Shown piece after piece: positions 21,741-30,889 of a stretch of DNA of 64,000 nt. The notes beneath the pieces are model-generated. The model was not told where the DNA came from. It saw only the letters and a list, made by a program, of their open reading frames with translations, and did no database searches. Numbering within the stretch: the first letter of the stretch is position 1; every line of letters starts with the position of its first letter. The DNA is from Streptococcus mitis (GTDB lineage: Bacteria > Bacillota > Bacilli > Lactobacillales > Streptococcaceae). The translations under genes were made by a program, and so were the position numbers. Location of the stretch: positions 1,934,001 through 1,998,000 of the forward strand of contig CP014326.1 of assembly GCA_001560895.1 (NCBI GenBank). The letters are read 5' to 3'.

Positions 21741-21813
21741 CCGACTTTAGCACTTATTCGGTGTCGTTCTTCGATTAGTCGATAAATGGCTAAACAAGGA
21801 CAAATAGTGTCAA

Positions 21814-21856
21814 AAAAGACCTCAAGCTTAATGTGGAAGTTAGCTTGAGGTCTTTT
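21814..21856. terminator. Perfect 15-bp inverted repeat, bidirectional terminator
   Basis: AAAAGACCTCAAGCT (21814-21828) and AGCTTGAGGTCTTTT (21842-21856) pair perfectly around a 13-base loop, with A/T runs on both sides. It probably insulates ruvB from the decayed DNA at 21860-22200. Confidence 0.85.
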
Positions 21857-21994
21857 CTAGTCCATGATATAGAACTAGTACTCAATTCCTTTTTATTATC
21901 CCACAGTTCACAAAATTTGTCAAAGGTTTATATCCTCAGCTTCTCAAGCTTTAACCGTTTTACAACAAGACTTTCAAGTTTAAGAGAAAGTTAG

Positions 21995-22198
21995 GGATTC
22001 TATCAATTTCATAGAAATTTTGATTTAGTAAATGAAGAGACAATCTTACATGTCACTCCTCATTTAATACGCCACTACTGGACAAGCAAAATCATTATTA
22101 CAACAGTTCCAGTCCTTCAATTAACAGTCACTTACAATCAAATTGAGTTTGAAGTAGCCGAAGCAACAACAGACCTATTTCTTAGTCATATTTCCTAA
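21995..22198 (+). pseudogene. Possible remnant of an unrecognised coding gene
   Basis: A 67-codon open frame without a start codon ends in TAA at 22198. Its translation (for example HVTPHLIRHYWTSK and IITTVPVLQLTVTYNQIEFE) has protein-like composition. The upstream frames are broken by stops at 21992 and earlier. I do not recognise the family. It may be the tail of a lost gene, or chance. The rest of 21860-22290 holds nothing I can name. Confidence 0.25.
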
Positions 22199-22292
22199 AA
22201 AAGTCCCCTCCAATTCCCCGACCAAAATCAGAAAAATACCGAAAAATATCGAAAAATGATTTTTAGAATAGTCCCCAAAAGCCTGAAATAGA

Positions 22293-22392
22293 GCCAAAAA
22301 ACTCCACCTGATTGGGTGGAGTTAAGGGAGATTATTATGAAAAAGAAAAGTTTAGGATTTTATTAAATAAAGTTAGGAGGTCTTTATTTAAT
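22293..22392 (-). ncRNA. CiaR-dependent small RNA (csRNA/ccn family), copy 2
   Basis: A CiaR box (GTTAAG-5-TTTAAG on the minus strand, 22415-22431) stands 10 bases from a TATTAT -10 (22399-22404). The RNA of about 100 bases has a 5' stem-loop built from TTTATT...AATAAA arms around GACCTCCTAAC, then CATAATAATCTCC complementary to GGAGATTATTATG-type start regions. An ACTCCACC / GGTGGAGT terminator follows. It is in tandem with copy 3, a pairing also known near ruvB in pneumococcus. Confidence 0.88.
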
Positions 22393-22414
22393 AAAGATAT
22401 AATACAATACGAAG

Positions 22415-22431
22415 CTTAAAACTAGCTTAAC
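22415..22431 (-). promoter_or_regulatory. CiaR box of csRNA copy 2
   Basis: GTTAAG-CTAGT-TTTAAG on the minus strand: one half-site has a single change from TTTAAG/CTTAAG, and the spacing of five bases is kept. Confidence 0.75.
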
Positions 22432-22452
22432 TTTTCTCAAATTTTACTATTT

Positions 22453-22560
22453 TATACTCAATGAAAATCAAAGAGCAAACTAGGAAACTAGCCGCAGGCT
22501 GTACTTGAGTACGGCAAGGTGACGTTGACGTGGTTTGAATTTGATTTTCAAAGAGTATTA
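22453..22560. repeat. BOX element (boxA-boxC, no boxB)
   Basis: It runs from TACTCAATGAAAATCAAAG and CTAGCCGCAGGCTG (boxC) directly to ACGGCAAGGTGACGTTGACG (boxA core), then a modified end ATTTTCAAAGAGTATTA. The boxA core matches the standard BOX-PCR primer region with few changes. It lies between csRNA copies 2 and 3. Confidence 0.9.
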
Positions 22561-22591
22561 CAAAAAAATTCTATCACCATCACCTACCCAT

Positions 22592-22686
22592 GAAAAAAGC
22601 CACCTGATTGGGTGACTTCATTAGGAGATTATGATGAAAAAAGTTTTAGGATTTCATTAAATAAAGTTAGGAGGTCTTTATTTAAT
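22592..22686 (-). ncRNA. CiaR-dependent small RNA (csRNA/ccn family), copy 3
   Basis: A CiaR box (CTTAAG-5-TTTAAG, 22709-22725) stands 10 bases from a TATTAT -10 (22693-22698). The RNA of about 95 bases has a strong 5' hairpin (ATTAAATAAAG / CTTTATTTAAT around ACCTCCTAA), then CATCATAATCTCC complementary to a ribosome binding site plus AUG. It ends in an AGTCACC / GGTGGCT terminator with U6. The anti-Shine-Dalgarno CCTCC in the loop is likely a second pairing site. Confidence 0.9.
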
Positions 22687-22708
22687 GACTATATAATACT
22701 AGACTAGC

Positions 22709-22725
22709 CTTAAACTTTGCTTAAG
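22709..22725 (-). promoter_or_regulatory. CiaR box of csRNA copy 3
   Basis: CTTAAG-CAAAG-TTTAAG on the minus strand, a full match to the CiaR direct repeat. It begins 16 bases after the stop of the acetyltransferase gene. Confidence 0.88.
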
Positions 22726-22740
22726 AACAAACAAGTTTTA

Positions 22741-23157
22741 TTATTTTTCTCTGTTTATCCAAGTCATTCCTATACAATCATAGGTAGATAAGGCTTCAAA
22801 ACCCAAAGAACGATAAAATCCCACGTTTTTTTCTGTCTGGTCTGTCACCAGCTGGACTTGATAGGCATCTTTGTAATCCTCTAAAGCCTCTTTCATCAAG
22901 GCGCTACCAATCCCTTGACGCTGATAGATTGGTAAAACAATTAAATCCTGAAGCAATACTGATGAGAATCCATCTCCAACCAAACGAATCAAGCCCACCA
23001 CAGCATCGCCATCAAGTGCCACATAAATCGCTAATGAATGAGATAAGGCCTGCTCCAGCATCTCTGATTGATGGGTATAATTTGTCCAACCGACAGCCTG
23101 ATAGAGATGCAAAACATCCTCTAGCTTGACAATTTCTTGCTTTTTAATAGTAATCAT
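22741..23157 (-). CDS. GNAT-family N-acetyltransferase
   Basis: This gene encodes a 138-residue single-domain acetyltransferase. The acetyl-CoA-binding motif A is clear (LIVLPIYQRQGIGSALMKEAL, in which QRQGIG is the R/Q-x-x-G-x-G/A turn), and VGFYRSLGFEAL is the usual C-terminal strand. The substrate is unknown. It begins 11 bases after the stop of the next acetyltransferase gene, with GAGGTG as ribosome binding site, so the two form one operon. No terminator is obvious after it; csRNA copy 3 starts almost at once. Confidence 0.85.
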   Translation of the reverse strand: MITIKKQEIVKLEDVLHLYQAVGWTNYTHQSEMLEQALSHSLAIYVALDGDAVVGLIRLVGDGFSSVLLQDLIVLPIYQRQGIGSALMKEALEDYKDAYQVQLVTDQTEKNVGFYRSLGFEALSTYDCIGMTWINREK

Positions 23158-23168
23158 CTCAACACCTC

Positions 23169-23864
23169 TTAAAGCTCTCTCAAGCTCTTGTACTGCTGTC
23201 CATCTTTATCAAAATTTTCAGGACGCAACCATTTTTCCAATCGAGCTTTGACTTGAGGCCAGTCCTTATCAATCATAGACAACCAATCCGTATCCCTCGT
23301 CCGTCCCTTATAAACCACTGCCTGACGGAAGGTTCCTTCATAAATAAAGCCCAAACGTTCCGCTGCTCGTCTGGATGGCAGATTTAAGGCATCGCATTTC
23401 CACTCATAGCGACGATAGTTAAGCTCCTCAAAGACATAGCAAGCCAAGAGATACTGGGCTTCTGTTCCTATCCGTGTCCCCCTGAGTTTTGGAGAAAAAG
23501 TGACAGCTCCCACTTCTATTACTCGGTTATTCTGGTCAATACGCATGAGAGAAAAAGTTCCCAAAGACTTACCAGTTGCCTTGTCTATGATTGCATAGTA
23601 AAAACGGTCCTTACGAGCTAACATCTGATTTAAAAGGGTAACCAGCTCCTCCATATCTACCACTGGCTCCTGAAAAAGGTAGGTCCACATCTCCTGAGGC
23701 GTATCAGGGCCATAAACAGCTAGCAAATCCCTCGCATGTTTTTCTACCGAGAGAGCCTCTATCCGAGCATAACGCCCTTCTAAGAAATCAATAGAAGGCA
23801 GTTTACCTGGTGTATAACCTTCCATTGACTCACCAATCATCTGACCATATTCATTTACTGGCAT
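23169..23864 (-). CDS. GNAT-family N-acetyltransferase (RimJ/RimL type)
   Basis: This gene encodes a 231-residue acetyltransferase of the RimJ/RimL or aminoglycoside-like group. VGAVTFSPKLRGTRIGTEAQYLL gives the acetyl-CoA loop, and LNLPSRRAAERLGFIYEGTFRQA is the typical C-terminal half of this class. The substrate is not predictable. It has its own promoter and an AAGGAG ribosome binding site, and heads a two-gene operon with the smaller acetyltransferase. It is separated from leuS by that gene's terminator. Confidence 0.85.
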   Translation of the reverse strand: MPVNEYGQMIGESMEGYTPGKLPSIDFLEGRYARIEALSVEKHARDLLAVYGPDTPQEMWTYLFQEPVVDMEELVTLLNQMLARKDRFYYAIIDKATGKSLGTFSLMRIDQNNRVIEVGAVTFSPKLRGTRIGTEAQYLLACYVFEELNYRRYEWKCDALNLPSRRAAERLGFIYEGTFRQAVVYKGRTRDTDWLSMIDKDWPQVKARLEKWLRPENFDKDGQQYKSLREL

Positions 23865-23907
23865 AGTATTCTCCTTATTTCGCTTTTCAAACTTTATAGT
23901 TGCCCAT

Positions 23908-23937
23908 AGTATATCATACTTTCATAAGAAGATACAA
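23908..23937 (-). promoter_or_regulatory. Promoter of the acetyltransferase operon
   Basis: TTGTAT (23932-23937) and TATACT (23908-23913) on the minus strand are 18 bases apart, with a TGn extension before the -10. It starts within the U-tract of the leuS terminator. Confidence 0.55.
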
Positions 23938-23968
23938 AAAATCCCCCAGATTCTAACTCTGAAGGATT
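23931..23968 (-). terminator. leuS terminator
   Basis: AATCCTTCAGA and TCTGGGGGATT pair over 11 positions with two G-U pairs around a 7-base loop, followed by TTTTTTGT on the minus strand. Confidence 0.85.
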
Positions 23969-23974
23969 CATTTC

Positions 23975-26476
23975 TTATTTTACAACAATATTAACCAATT
24001 TATTCGGTACCGCAATCACTTTCACGATTTCCTTACCGTCAATTTCTGCTTTAACTTTTTCATCCGCTAAAGCGATTTCTTGTAATTCTTCACGTGAAAG
24101 GTCTTTAGCGACCATGAGTTTGGCACGAACTTTTCCTTTGATTTGGACAACGATTTCGATTTCGTCTTCAACCAATTTGCTTTCATCCCATGTTGGCCAA
24201 GCCACGTAAGAGATTGACTCACCTGTTGCCGCAACAGTTTGCCAGAGTTCTTCTGCCAAGTGAGGCGCAAATGGGGCAATCAATTGGATAAAGCCTTTAG
24301 CGTAGTCCACATAGAGCTTGTCTTCCTTGTTAGCCGCGTTGACAAAGACCATAAGTTGTGCAATAGCTGTGTTGAATTTGAGGGACTCGATTTGCTCAGT
24401 AACAGCTTTGACTGTTTCATTGTAGACCTTGTCAAGAGCGCCATTGTTTTCCGCAAGGATTTCTTTACTTGTAATCAAACGGTAAACACGGTCCAAGAAT
24501 TTACGGCTTCCTTCCAGACCTTCTTCTGACCAAGCAATCGAAGCATCAAGTGGTCCCATGAACATTTCATAGACACGAAGGGTATCGGCACCGTATTGTT
24601 CCACTACGTCGTCTGGGTTGACAACGTTCTTAAGCGATTTAGACATCTTGGCTGGTGCTTGCTCCAACTCTTCCCCTGTTTCCACATGGAAGAAAGAACC
24701 GTCACGTTTTTCAACCTTGTCGGTTGCTACAAGAGCGCCACGGTGGTCACGGTAGCTTGTTCCCAAAATCATTCCTTGGTTAAAGAGTTTTTGGAATGGT
24801 TCCTTAGTCGGAACAACACCGAGGTCATAGAGGAATTTATGCCAGAAACGAGCGTAGAGCAAGTGAAGAACGGCATGCTCTGCTCCACCAACGTAGATAT
24901 CTACTGGCAACCATTGTTTGAGGAGGTCCTCGTCAGCCAATTTCTCAGTATTGTGTGGGTCAATATAGCGGAGGTAGTACCAGCTTGAACCTGCCCATTG
25001 TGGCATGGTGTTGGTTTCACGACGACCTTTGACACCATCTGCACGAGTCACTTCAAGCCAATCTGTCAAGTTAGCTAGTGGACTTTCTCCAGTACCTGAA
25101 GGACGGATATCCTTGGTTACAGGCAAGACAAGTGGCAATTCACTTTCAGGAACAGGTGTTGAAGTTCCATCTTCCCAATGAATGATAGGAATTGGCTCAC
25201 CCCAGTAACGTTGACGGCTAAAGAGCCAGTCGCGGAGGCGGTAGGTAACTTTCTCTTGTCCACAACCTTTCTCTTCCAACCAAGCCACAATCTTAGCAAT
25301 TGCGTCTTCTTTATTCAATCCATCTAGGAAGTCTGAATTAACATGAAGACCATCTTCTGTGTAGGCAGCTTCTTCAACGTTTCCACCTTCAAGTACTTCG
25401 ACGATTGGAAGGTCAAATTGTTTGGCAAATTCCCAGTCACGTTGGTCGTGAGCTGGAACGGCCATAACGGCACCTGTTCCGTAACTAGCAAGAACATAGT
25501 CGGCAATCCAGATTGGAATTTCCTTACCATTGACAGGGTTGATGGCATAAGCACCAGTCCAAACACCAGTTTTTTCTTTGGCAAGATCTGTACGAGCCAA
25601 GTCAGATTTGAGGCTAGCTTGATGTTTATAGTTTGCTACAGCCTCTGCTTGCTCTGAACTTGTGATAGCGTCTACTAATTCATGTTCAGGAGCCAAGACA
25701 GTGAAAGTCGCACCGAAAAGAGTATCAGGACGAGTGGTAAAGACTGTGAATTCCTTGTCCGTTCCCTTAACTTTAAAGGTTACATTAGCACCAGTTGATT
25801 TACCAATCCAGTTGCGTTGCATGTCCTTGATAGGGTCTGGCCAATCAAGTTCATCTAAGTCATTGAGTAAGCGCTCTGCGTAAGCCGTGATTTTGAGCAT
25901 CCATTGGCGCATTGGCTTGCGGACAACTGGATAGCCTCCACGCTCAGATGTTCCGTCAGGAAGAACCTCTTCGTTGGCGATGGCAGTTCCCAATTCTTCC
26001 ACCCAGTTTACTGGCACTTCAGCTTCATAGGCCAATCCTTTTTCGTAAAGCTTAGTAAAAATCCATTGCGTCCACTTGTAGTAGTTTGGATCTGTTGTGT
26101 TGACTTCACGATCCCAGTCGTAAGAGAAGCCAAGCGCATTAATTTGGCGTTTGAAGTTGGCAATGTTCTCAGCTGTAAATTCTGCTGGATCATTACCAGT
26201 ATCCATAGCATATTGCTCTGCAGGCAAACCAAAAGCATCCCAACCCATTGGGTGAAGGACGTTGTATCCTTGCGCACGTTTGTAACGGCTGAGGATATCG
26301 GTTGCTGTATAACCTTCTGGGTGTCCTACGTGCAGACCCGCTCCAGATGGATAAGGGAACATGTCAAGCGCATAAAACTTCGGTTTTGATGCATCTGTTC
26401 CTGTCTTAAATGTATGATGTTCTGCCCAGTAGCCCTGCCACTTAGGCTCAATTTCTTTATGATTGTAAAAACTCAT
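23975..26476 (-). CDS. leuS: Leucyl-tRNA synthetase
   Basis: This cytoplasmic class I synthetase charges tRNA-Leu. At 833 residues it is full length. The HIGH motif appears as HVGH at 49-52 and KMSKS is at 610-614. The editing CP1 domain lies between them, with the threonine-rich [12 protein letters not shown] and the [13 protein letters not shown] loop. The anticodon-binding and C-terminal domains follow. An extended -10 (TGGTATAAT, TATAAT near 26502-26507) lies about 30 bases upstream; no T-box leader is visible. In pneumococcus leuS is followed on its upstream side by PTS, pfl and gldA genes; here the iron-type transporter is directly adjacent. Confidence 0.98.
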   Translation of the reverse strand: MSFYNHKEIEPKWQGYWAEHHTFKTGTDASKPKFYALDMFPYPSGAGLHVGHPEGYTATDILSRYKRAQGYNVLHPMGWDAFGLPAEQYAMDTGNDPAEFTAENIANFKRQINALGFSYDWDREVNTTDPNYYKWTQWIFTKLYEKGLAYEAEVPVNWVEELGTAIANEEVLPDGTSERGGYPVVRKPMRQWMLKITAYAERLLNDLDELDWPDPIKDMQRNWIGKSTGANVTFKVKGTDKEFTVFTTRPDTLFGATFTVLAPEHELVDAITSSEQAEAVANYKHQASLKSDLARTDLAKEKTGVWTGAYAINPVNGKEIPIWIADYVLASYGTGAVMAVPAHDQRDWEFAKQFDLPIVEVLEGGNVEEAAYTEDGLHVNSDFLDGLNKEDAIAKIVAWLEEKGCGQEKVTYRLRDWLFSRQRYWGEPIPIIHWEDGTSTPVPESELPLVLPVTKDIRPSGTGESPLANLTDWLEVTRADGVKGRRETNTMPQWAGSSWYYLRYIDPHNTEKLADEDLLKQWLPVDIYVGGAEHAVLHLLYARFWHKFLYDLGVVPTKEPFQKLFNQGMILGTSYRDHRGALVATDKVEKRDGSFFHVETGEELEQAPAKMSKSLKNVVNPDDVVEQYGADTLRVYEMFMGPLDASIAWSEEGLEGSRKFLDRVYRLITSKEILAENNGALDKVYNETVKAVTEQIESLKFNTAIAQLMVFVNAANKEDKLYVDYAKGFIQLIAPFAPHLAEELWQTVAATGESISYVAWPTWDESKLVEDEIEIVVQIKGKVRAKLMVAKDLSREELQEIALADEKVKAEIDGKEIVKVIAVPNKLVNIVVK

Positions 26477-26795
26477 GGTCTCTCTCCAATTTTGTGATGT
26501 TACTATTATACCATTTTTGGGGAAATTTGAAAGACGAGAAATGTTCTTTTGGTCTTGGATGGTAAGAAAGTTCGAATAGCAAATCCAACTTATTTAGCAG
26601 TATAAAAAATTAGCTAGCACTTGAAATTAACTTATATCGATTATTTGTCTCTTCCATCTTTTCCCCCTAGCGTCTTTGACTCATATTCCCAGTTTTAGAT
26701 TTCTTTAAGGTTTTTATTATATCCTATAGAACTCTGCAAATTATAAATGTTGACCAAATTGTAGAGTGAAAACGTTCGTAAAAAAGGAGATTCTT
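26477..26795. other. Intergenic region between divergent leuS and the ABC operon
   Basis: These 319 bases hold the leuS promoter near 26500 and, by inference, the promoter of the plus-strand transporter operon. Candidate -10 boxes (TATAGA near 26725 and TATAAA near 26740) lack a convincing -35. A weak cre-like TGAAAACGTTCG is at about 26767. I see no small gene or RNA structure. Confidence 0.5.
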
Positions 26796-27836
26796 ATGAA
26801 AAAACTACTATTCTTTCTCTCTTGTGGATGGATATTTCTTACTTTATCTGGATGTTCTTCAACAACAGATTCGGAAACTAACACTAAGACAGATTCGGAT
26901 AATGCTTTGGTTATCTACTCGCCTAACCCTGAAGACCTTATCGAAGAGACAATCCCTGCCTTCGAAGAAAAATATGGTATTAAGGTTGATTTAGTACAAG
27001 CCAGTACGGGTGAATTGTTCAAAAAAGCTGAGGCCGAAAAAGAATCCCCAGTAGCCGATGTCATTTTCGGAGGCTCCTACGCTCTCTTCTCTTCTAACGA
27101 AAAACTTTTTGAACCTTATATTTCTCAAGAGAACGACCAGATAATCCCTGAATATCAAAATAAAACAGGATTCTACACGCCTTATACACTTGATGTCAGT
27201 GTCATCATTGCCAATTCAGCTCTTACAAAAGATATTAAAATTGAAGGTTACAATGATTTACTCAATCCTAAATTAAAAGGAAAAATCGCTACTGCTGATC
27301 CAAGTAATGCTTCTAGCGCCTTTGCACAACTAACAAACATGCTTGTAGACCAAGGTGGATACGAAAATGAACAAGCTTGGACCTATGTGAAAAATCTATT
27401 TACCCTAGTAGATGGAAAAATTGCATCTAGCTCTTCAAATGTTTACAAAGCTGTCGCCGATGGGGAAATGGCTGTTGGACTCACCTATGAAGACCCTGCC
27501 TTAAAACTCTTAAATGATGGAGTTGATGTAAAAGTCATTTATCCAAAAGAAGGTACCGTCTTTTTACCTGGTAACGCGGCCATCGTCAAAAATGCCAAAC
27601 ACATGGAAAACGCTAAGAAATTTATCGATTTCATCCTTTCTCAAGAAATCCAAGATAAGCTAGGAACTGAAACTACAATCAGACCTATTCGTAAAAATGC
27701 TAAAACCAATAAAAATATGAAGGCTATGACAGAAATCAAAATTGCCACCGAAGATTCAGATTATGTCATTAAAAATAAATCCACTATTCTTAAAAAGTAC
27801 AATGACATTTTTACAGATATCCAATCTAAACAGTAA
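26796..27836 (+). CDS. Substrate-binding lipoprotein of an iron(III)-type ABC transporter
   Basis: This gene encodes a 346-residue extracellular binding protein. The signal peptide ends in lipobox LSGC with the lipidated Cys at residue 20. The rest is a FutA/FbpA-like periplasmic-binding fold (family PF13343 type), with the start ALVIYSPNPEDLIEE and the GLTYEDPALKLLNDGVDVKV core. The family mostly binds ferric iron; 2-aminoethylphosphonate, thiamine or polyamines are alternatives. ATG 26796 is chosen for AAAGGAG upstream and a proper signal peptide; the ATG 30 bases earlier has none. It is the first gene of a three-gene operon (12 bases before the ATPase gene). Confidence 0.88.
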   Translation: MKKLLFFLSCGWIFLTLSGCSSTTDSETNTKTDSDNALVIYSPNPEDLIEETIPAFEEKYGIKVDLVQASTGELFKKAEAEKESPVADVIFGGSYALFSSNEKLFEPYISQENDQIIPEYQNKTGFYTPYTLDVSVIIANSALTKDIKIEGYNDLLNPKLKGKIATADPSNASSAFAQLTNMLVDQGGYENEQAWTYVKNLFTLVDGKIASSSSNVYKAVADGEMAVGLTYEDPALKLLNDGVDVKVIYPKEGTVFLPGNAAIVKNAKHMENAKKFIDFILSQEIQDKLGTETTIRPIRKNAKTNKNMKAMTEIKIATEDSDYVIKNKSTILKKYNDIFTDIQSKQ

Positions 27837-27848
27837 AAGAGGTTCACT

Positions 27849-28940
27849 ATGAGTGAGATCAAAATTATTAACGCCAAAAAAATCTACCACGATATTCCTG
27901 TTATTGATAATTTAAATATTACAGTTCCCAAAGGAAGTCTCTTTACCATCCTTGGACCTTCAGGGTGTGGGAAAACGACTCTTCTTCGTATGATTGCAGG
28001 TTTCAACAATATCGAAGGCGGAGAATTTTACTTCGATGATACAAAAATTAATAATATGGAACCCAGCAAACGCAATATCGGGATGGTTTTCCAAAACTAC
28101 GCTATTTTCCCACATTTGACTGTCCGAGATAATGTTGCTTTTGGTCTTAAGCAAAAGAAGGTTCCAAAAGAAGAATTGATTCAACAAACCAATAAGTATC
28201 TTGAACTCATGCAAATTGCTCAATATGCGGATCGAAAACCTGATAAACTCAGTGGTGGACAACAACAACGTGTCGCCTTGGCACGTGCCTTAGCGGTTAA
28301 TCCAAGTGTTCTCCTCATGGACGAGCCACTTAGTAATCTGGATGCCAAACTTCGCTTGGATATGCGTCAAGCCATTCGAGAAATCCAACACAAAGTGGGA
28401 ATTACAACCGTCTATGTGACCCACGACCAAGAAGAAGCCATGGCGATTTCAGACCAAATTGCTGTTATGAAAGATGGGGTGATCCAACAAATAGGCCGAC
28501 CAAAAGAACTCTATCATAAACCAGCTAATGAGTTTGTAGCAACCTTTATCGGACGTACAAATATTATCCCTGCCAATCTTGAAAAACGGAGCGACGGCGC
28601 TTATATCGTCTTTTCAGATGCCTATGCTCTTAGAATGCCAGCCCTTGATCAGGCTGATGCACAAGCTATTCATGTAAGCATTCGTCCTGAAGAGTTTATC
28701 AAAGATGAATCTGGAGATATTGAAGGAACTATTAGCGATAGCGTCTATCTTGGACTGAATACTGAATACTTCATCGAGACAGGCTTTGCCTCAAAAATTC
28801 AGGTTAGCGAAGAATCAACTTTTGAAGAAGATCTACAAAAAGGCGATCGTATTCGTCTACGAATCAATACTCAAAAATTAAATGTCTTTTCTGCGGATGG
28901 TTCCCAAAACCTGATAAAAGGAGTCAACCATGGAACGTAA
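27849..28940 (+). CDS. ABC transporter ATP-binding protein (FbpC/PotA type)
   Basis: This gene encodes the 363-residue ATPase of the transporter. Walker A is GPSGCGKT (36-43), the signature LSGGQQQR lies near residue 136, Walker B is [11 protein letters not shown], and the H-loop is VTHDQEEAM. The C-terminal TOBE-like domain (about 240-363) is present, typical of FbpC, PotA and the MalK-like group. AGAGG precedes the ATG. Its last 11 bases overlap the permease start, so translation is coupled. Confidence 0.93.
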   Translation: MSEIKIINAKKIYHDIPVIDNLNITVPKGSLFTILGPSGCGKTTLLRMIAGFNNIEGGEFYFDDTKINNMEPSKRNIGMVFQNYAIFPHLTVRDNVAFGLKQKKVPKEELIQQTNKYLELMQIAQYADRKPDKLSGGQQQRVALARALAVNPSVLLMDEPLSNLDAKLRLDMRQAIREIQHKVGITTVYVTHDQEEAMAISDQIAVMKDGVIQQIGRPKELYHKPANEFVATFIGRTNIIPANLEKRSDGAYIVFSDAYALRMPALDQADAQAIHVSIRPEEFIKDESGDIEGTISDSVYLGLNTEYFIETGFASKIQVSEESTFEEDLQKGDRIRLRINTQKLNVFSADGSQNLIKGVNHGT

Positions 28941-30588
28941 AAAACTAAATATTTGGACAGTCTCCTCTTTATTCATCTTTCTTACCTATCTTGTCTTTCT
29001 CGTTTATCCTATCGTTACCGTGCTCAAGCAAGCACTCATACATGAAGGACAATTTTCACTAGCTAATTTTGTCACTTTCTTTAGTAAAGCCTACTACTCT
29101 GAGACACTCGTCAACAGTTTCAAGGTTTCCATTACCGCTACTGTCACTTCCTTAGTCGTAGGAACCTTATTAGCTTATCTCTTCTCTATGTATGACTTCA
29201 AGGGAAAGAAATTTCTACAAATATTAATTATCATTGCTTCCATGTCAGCTCCTTTCGTGGGAGCCTACTCCTGGATTCTCTTGCTGGGACGAAATGGGGT
29301 CATTACTAAATTCCTGACAAATACCCTTCATCTTCCAGCTATCGATATTTATGGATTCAAAGGAATTGTACTTGTCTTTACACTACAATTATTCCCACTA
29401 GTATTTCTATACGTTGCTGGGACAATGAAAAGTATTGACAATTCTCTACTTGAAGCCGCTGAAAGTATGGGGTCCTTCGGATTTAAGCGTATCGTAACGG
29501 TTGTTTTACCTCTTCTAGTTCCAACCTTACTAGCTGCTGCCCTGCTTGTATTTATGAGAGCATTCTCAGACTTTGGAACACCTATGTTAATTGGTGAAGG
29601 ATATCGGACTTTCCCTGTCCTGATTTATACCCAATTTATTAGCGAGGTTGGAGGAAATTCTGCTTTTGCATCTGCTTTAGCAGTTATGGCGATTATCATT
29701 GCCTTGGCGATTTTCCTTATCCAAAAATACATTTCAAACCGCTACAGTTTCAGCATGAATTCGCTCCATCCAATTGAGCCTAAAAAAACTACAAAAGGAA
29801 AAATGGCTGCCATTTATGCAACAGTCTACGGAATTATCTTGTTCTCTGTTCTACCTCAAGTCTACTTGATTTATACTTCTTTCCTAAAAACATCAGGTAT
29901 GATATTTGTCAAAGGTTATTCTCTAAACAGTTACAAGGTAGCTTTCAATCGTATGGGCTCTGCTATTTTCAATACTATTCGTATCCCTTTGATTGCCTTA
30001 GTTCTAGTTGTCCTATTCGCAACATTTATCTCCTACCTAGCCGTTAGAAAACGGAATTTGTTTACAAACTTAATTGACAGCCTCAGTATGGTTCCTTATA
30101 TTGTACCAGGAACTGTTCTAGGGATTGCCTTCATTTCTTCCTTCAATACTGGTCTATTTGGAAGTGGATTTCTTATGATTACAGGGACAGCTTTCATCTT
30201 GATTATGTCTCTATCTGTCAGAAGATTGCCTTATACTATTCGCTCATCTGTTGCTAGCTTACAACAAATAGCCCCAAGTATTGAAGAAGCTGCTGAAAGC
30301 TTAGGAAGTAGCCGTCTCAATACCTTTGCCAAGATTACAACTCCAATGATGCTATCTGGTATTATTTCTGGAGCTATCCTATCTTGGGTCACAATGATTT
30401 CAGAGCTCTCTACTTCTATCCTCCTCTACAATGTCAAAACAAGAACAATGACTGTAGCCATTTATACAGAGGTTCTCAGAGGAAATTACGGTGTAGCCGC
30501 AGCCTTGTCAACTATCCTGACTGTTCTAACAGTAGGTTCCTTGCTCTTGTTTATGAAAATTTCTAAAAGCAACAGCATTACACTTTAG
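28930..30588 (+). CDS. ABC transporter permease, fused two-domain (FbpB type)
   Basis: This gene encodes a 552-residue membrane protein containing two fused permease halves, about 12 membrane segments in all. Each half has the EAA motif that contacts the ATPase: EAAESMGSFGFKRIVTVVLP in the first and EEAAESLGSSRLNTFAKIT in the second. This double-permease design is typical of FbpB/CysW-like iron(III) importers. Its start overlaps the ATPase gene by 11 bases; a strong terminator follows. With the two upstream genes it forms a complete importer. Confidence 0.92.
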   Translation: MERKKLNIWTVSSLFIFLTYLVFLVYPIVTVLKQALIHEGQFSLANFVTFFSKAYYSETLVNSFKVSITATVTSLVVGTLLAYLFSMYDFKGKKFLQILIIIASMSAPFVGAYSWILLLGRNGVITKFLTNTLHLPAIDIYGFKGIVLVFTLQLFPLVFLYVAGTMKSIDNSLLEAAESMGSFGFKRIVTVVLPLLVPTLLAAALLVFMRAFSDFGTPMLIGEGYRTFPVLIYTQFISEVGGNSAFASALAVMAIIIALAIFLIQKYISNRYSFSMNSLHPIEPKKTTKGKMAAIYATVYGIILFSVLPQVYLIYTSFLKTSGMIFVKGYSLNSYKVAFNRMGSAIFNTIRIPLIALVLVVLFATFISYLAVRKRNLFTNLIDSLSMVPYIVPGTVLGIAFISSFNTGLFGSGFLMITGTAFILIMSLSVRRLPYTIRSSVASLQQIAPSIEEAAESLGSSRLNTFAKITTPMMLSGIISGAILSWVTMISELSTSILLYNVKTRTMTVAIYTEVLRGNYGVAAALSTILTVLTVGSLLLFMKISKSNSITL

Positions 30589-30599
30589 TTTTCCCAATC

Positions 30600-30634
30600 A
30601 AAAACAGCCGAAAGGATTATCCTCGGCTGTTTTT
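30600..30634 (+). terminator. Terminator of the iron-type ABC operon
   Basis: AAAACAGCCGA and TCGGCTGTTTT pair perfectly over 11 positions around AAGGATTATCC (whose ends can extend the stem), followed by a T-run. Confidence 0.92.
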
Positions 30635-30690
30635 CTTATCTTGATATTCCTACTAGATTCCTAGTTCATTGCAAGCAAGTCTAGACTGAT

Positions 30691-30889
30691 TATACTCAAT
30701 TAAAATCAAAGAGCAAACGAGGAAACTAGCCGCAGATTGCTCAAAGTACTGCTTTGAGGTTGTAGATAAGACTGACGAAGTCAGCTCAAAACACTGTTTT
30801 GAAGTTGTGGATAGAACTGACGAAGTCAGTAACCATATCTACGGCAAGACGACGTTGACGCGGTTTGAAGAGATTTTCGAAGAGTATTA
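30691..30889. repeat. BOX element, boxA-boxB-boxB-boxC
   Basis: This is the longest BOX in the window. It has a boxC end (TACTCAATTAAAATCAAAG), two boxB units (GCTTTGAGGTTGTAGATA and GTTTTGAAGTTGTGGATA, each followed by GACTGACGAAGTCAG or ACTGACGAAGTCAG), then the boxA core CTACGGCAAGACGACGTTGA and GGTTTGAAGAGATTTTCGA. It ends at GAGTATTA. The last three bases, TTA, are the complement of the stop codon of the adjacent mutase gene. Between 30635 and 30690 I see nothing else. Confidence 0.95.

Noticed and set aside
21779-21844. 20-codon ORF (MAKQGQIVSKKTSSLMWKLA) on the plus strand
   Set aside because: It has no ribosome binding site and runs into the terminator stem at 21814-21856.
22631-22661. 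Short plus-strand ORFs such as ATGAAAAAAGTTTTAGG preceded by GGAGATT in the csRNA regions
   Set aside because: They are the complement of the anti-Shine-Dalgarno/anti-start stretch of csRNAs transcribed from the minus strand, which have clear CiaR boxes and terminators.
26477-26520. T-box riboswitch upstream of leuS (and proS)
   Set aside because: The leaders are too short and contain neither a T-box sequence nor an antiterminator/terminator pair.
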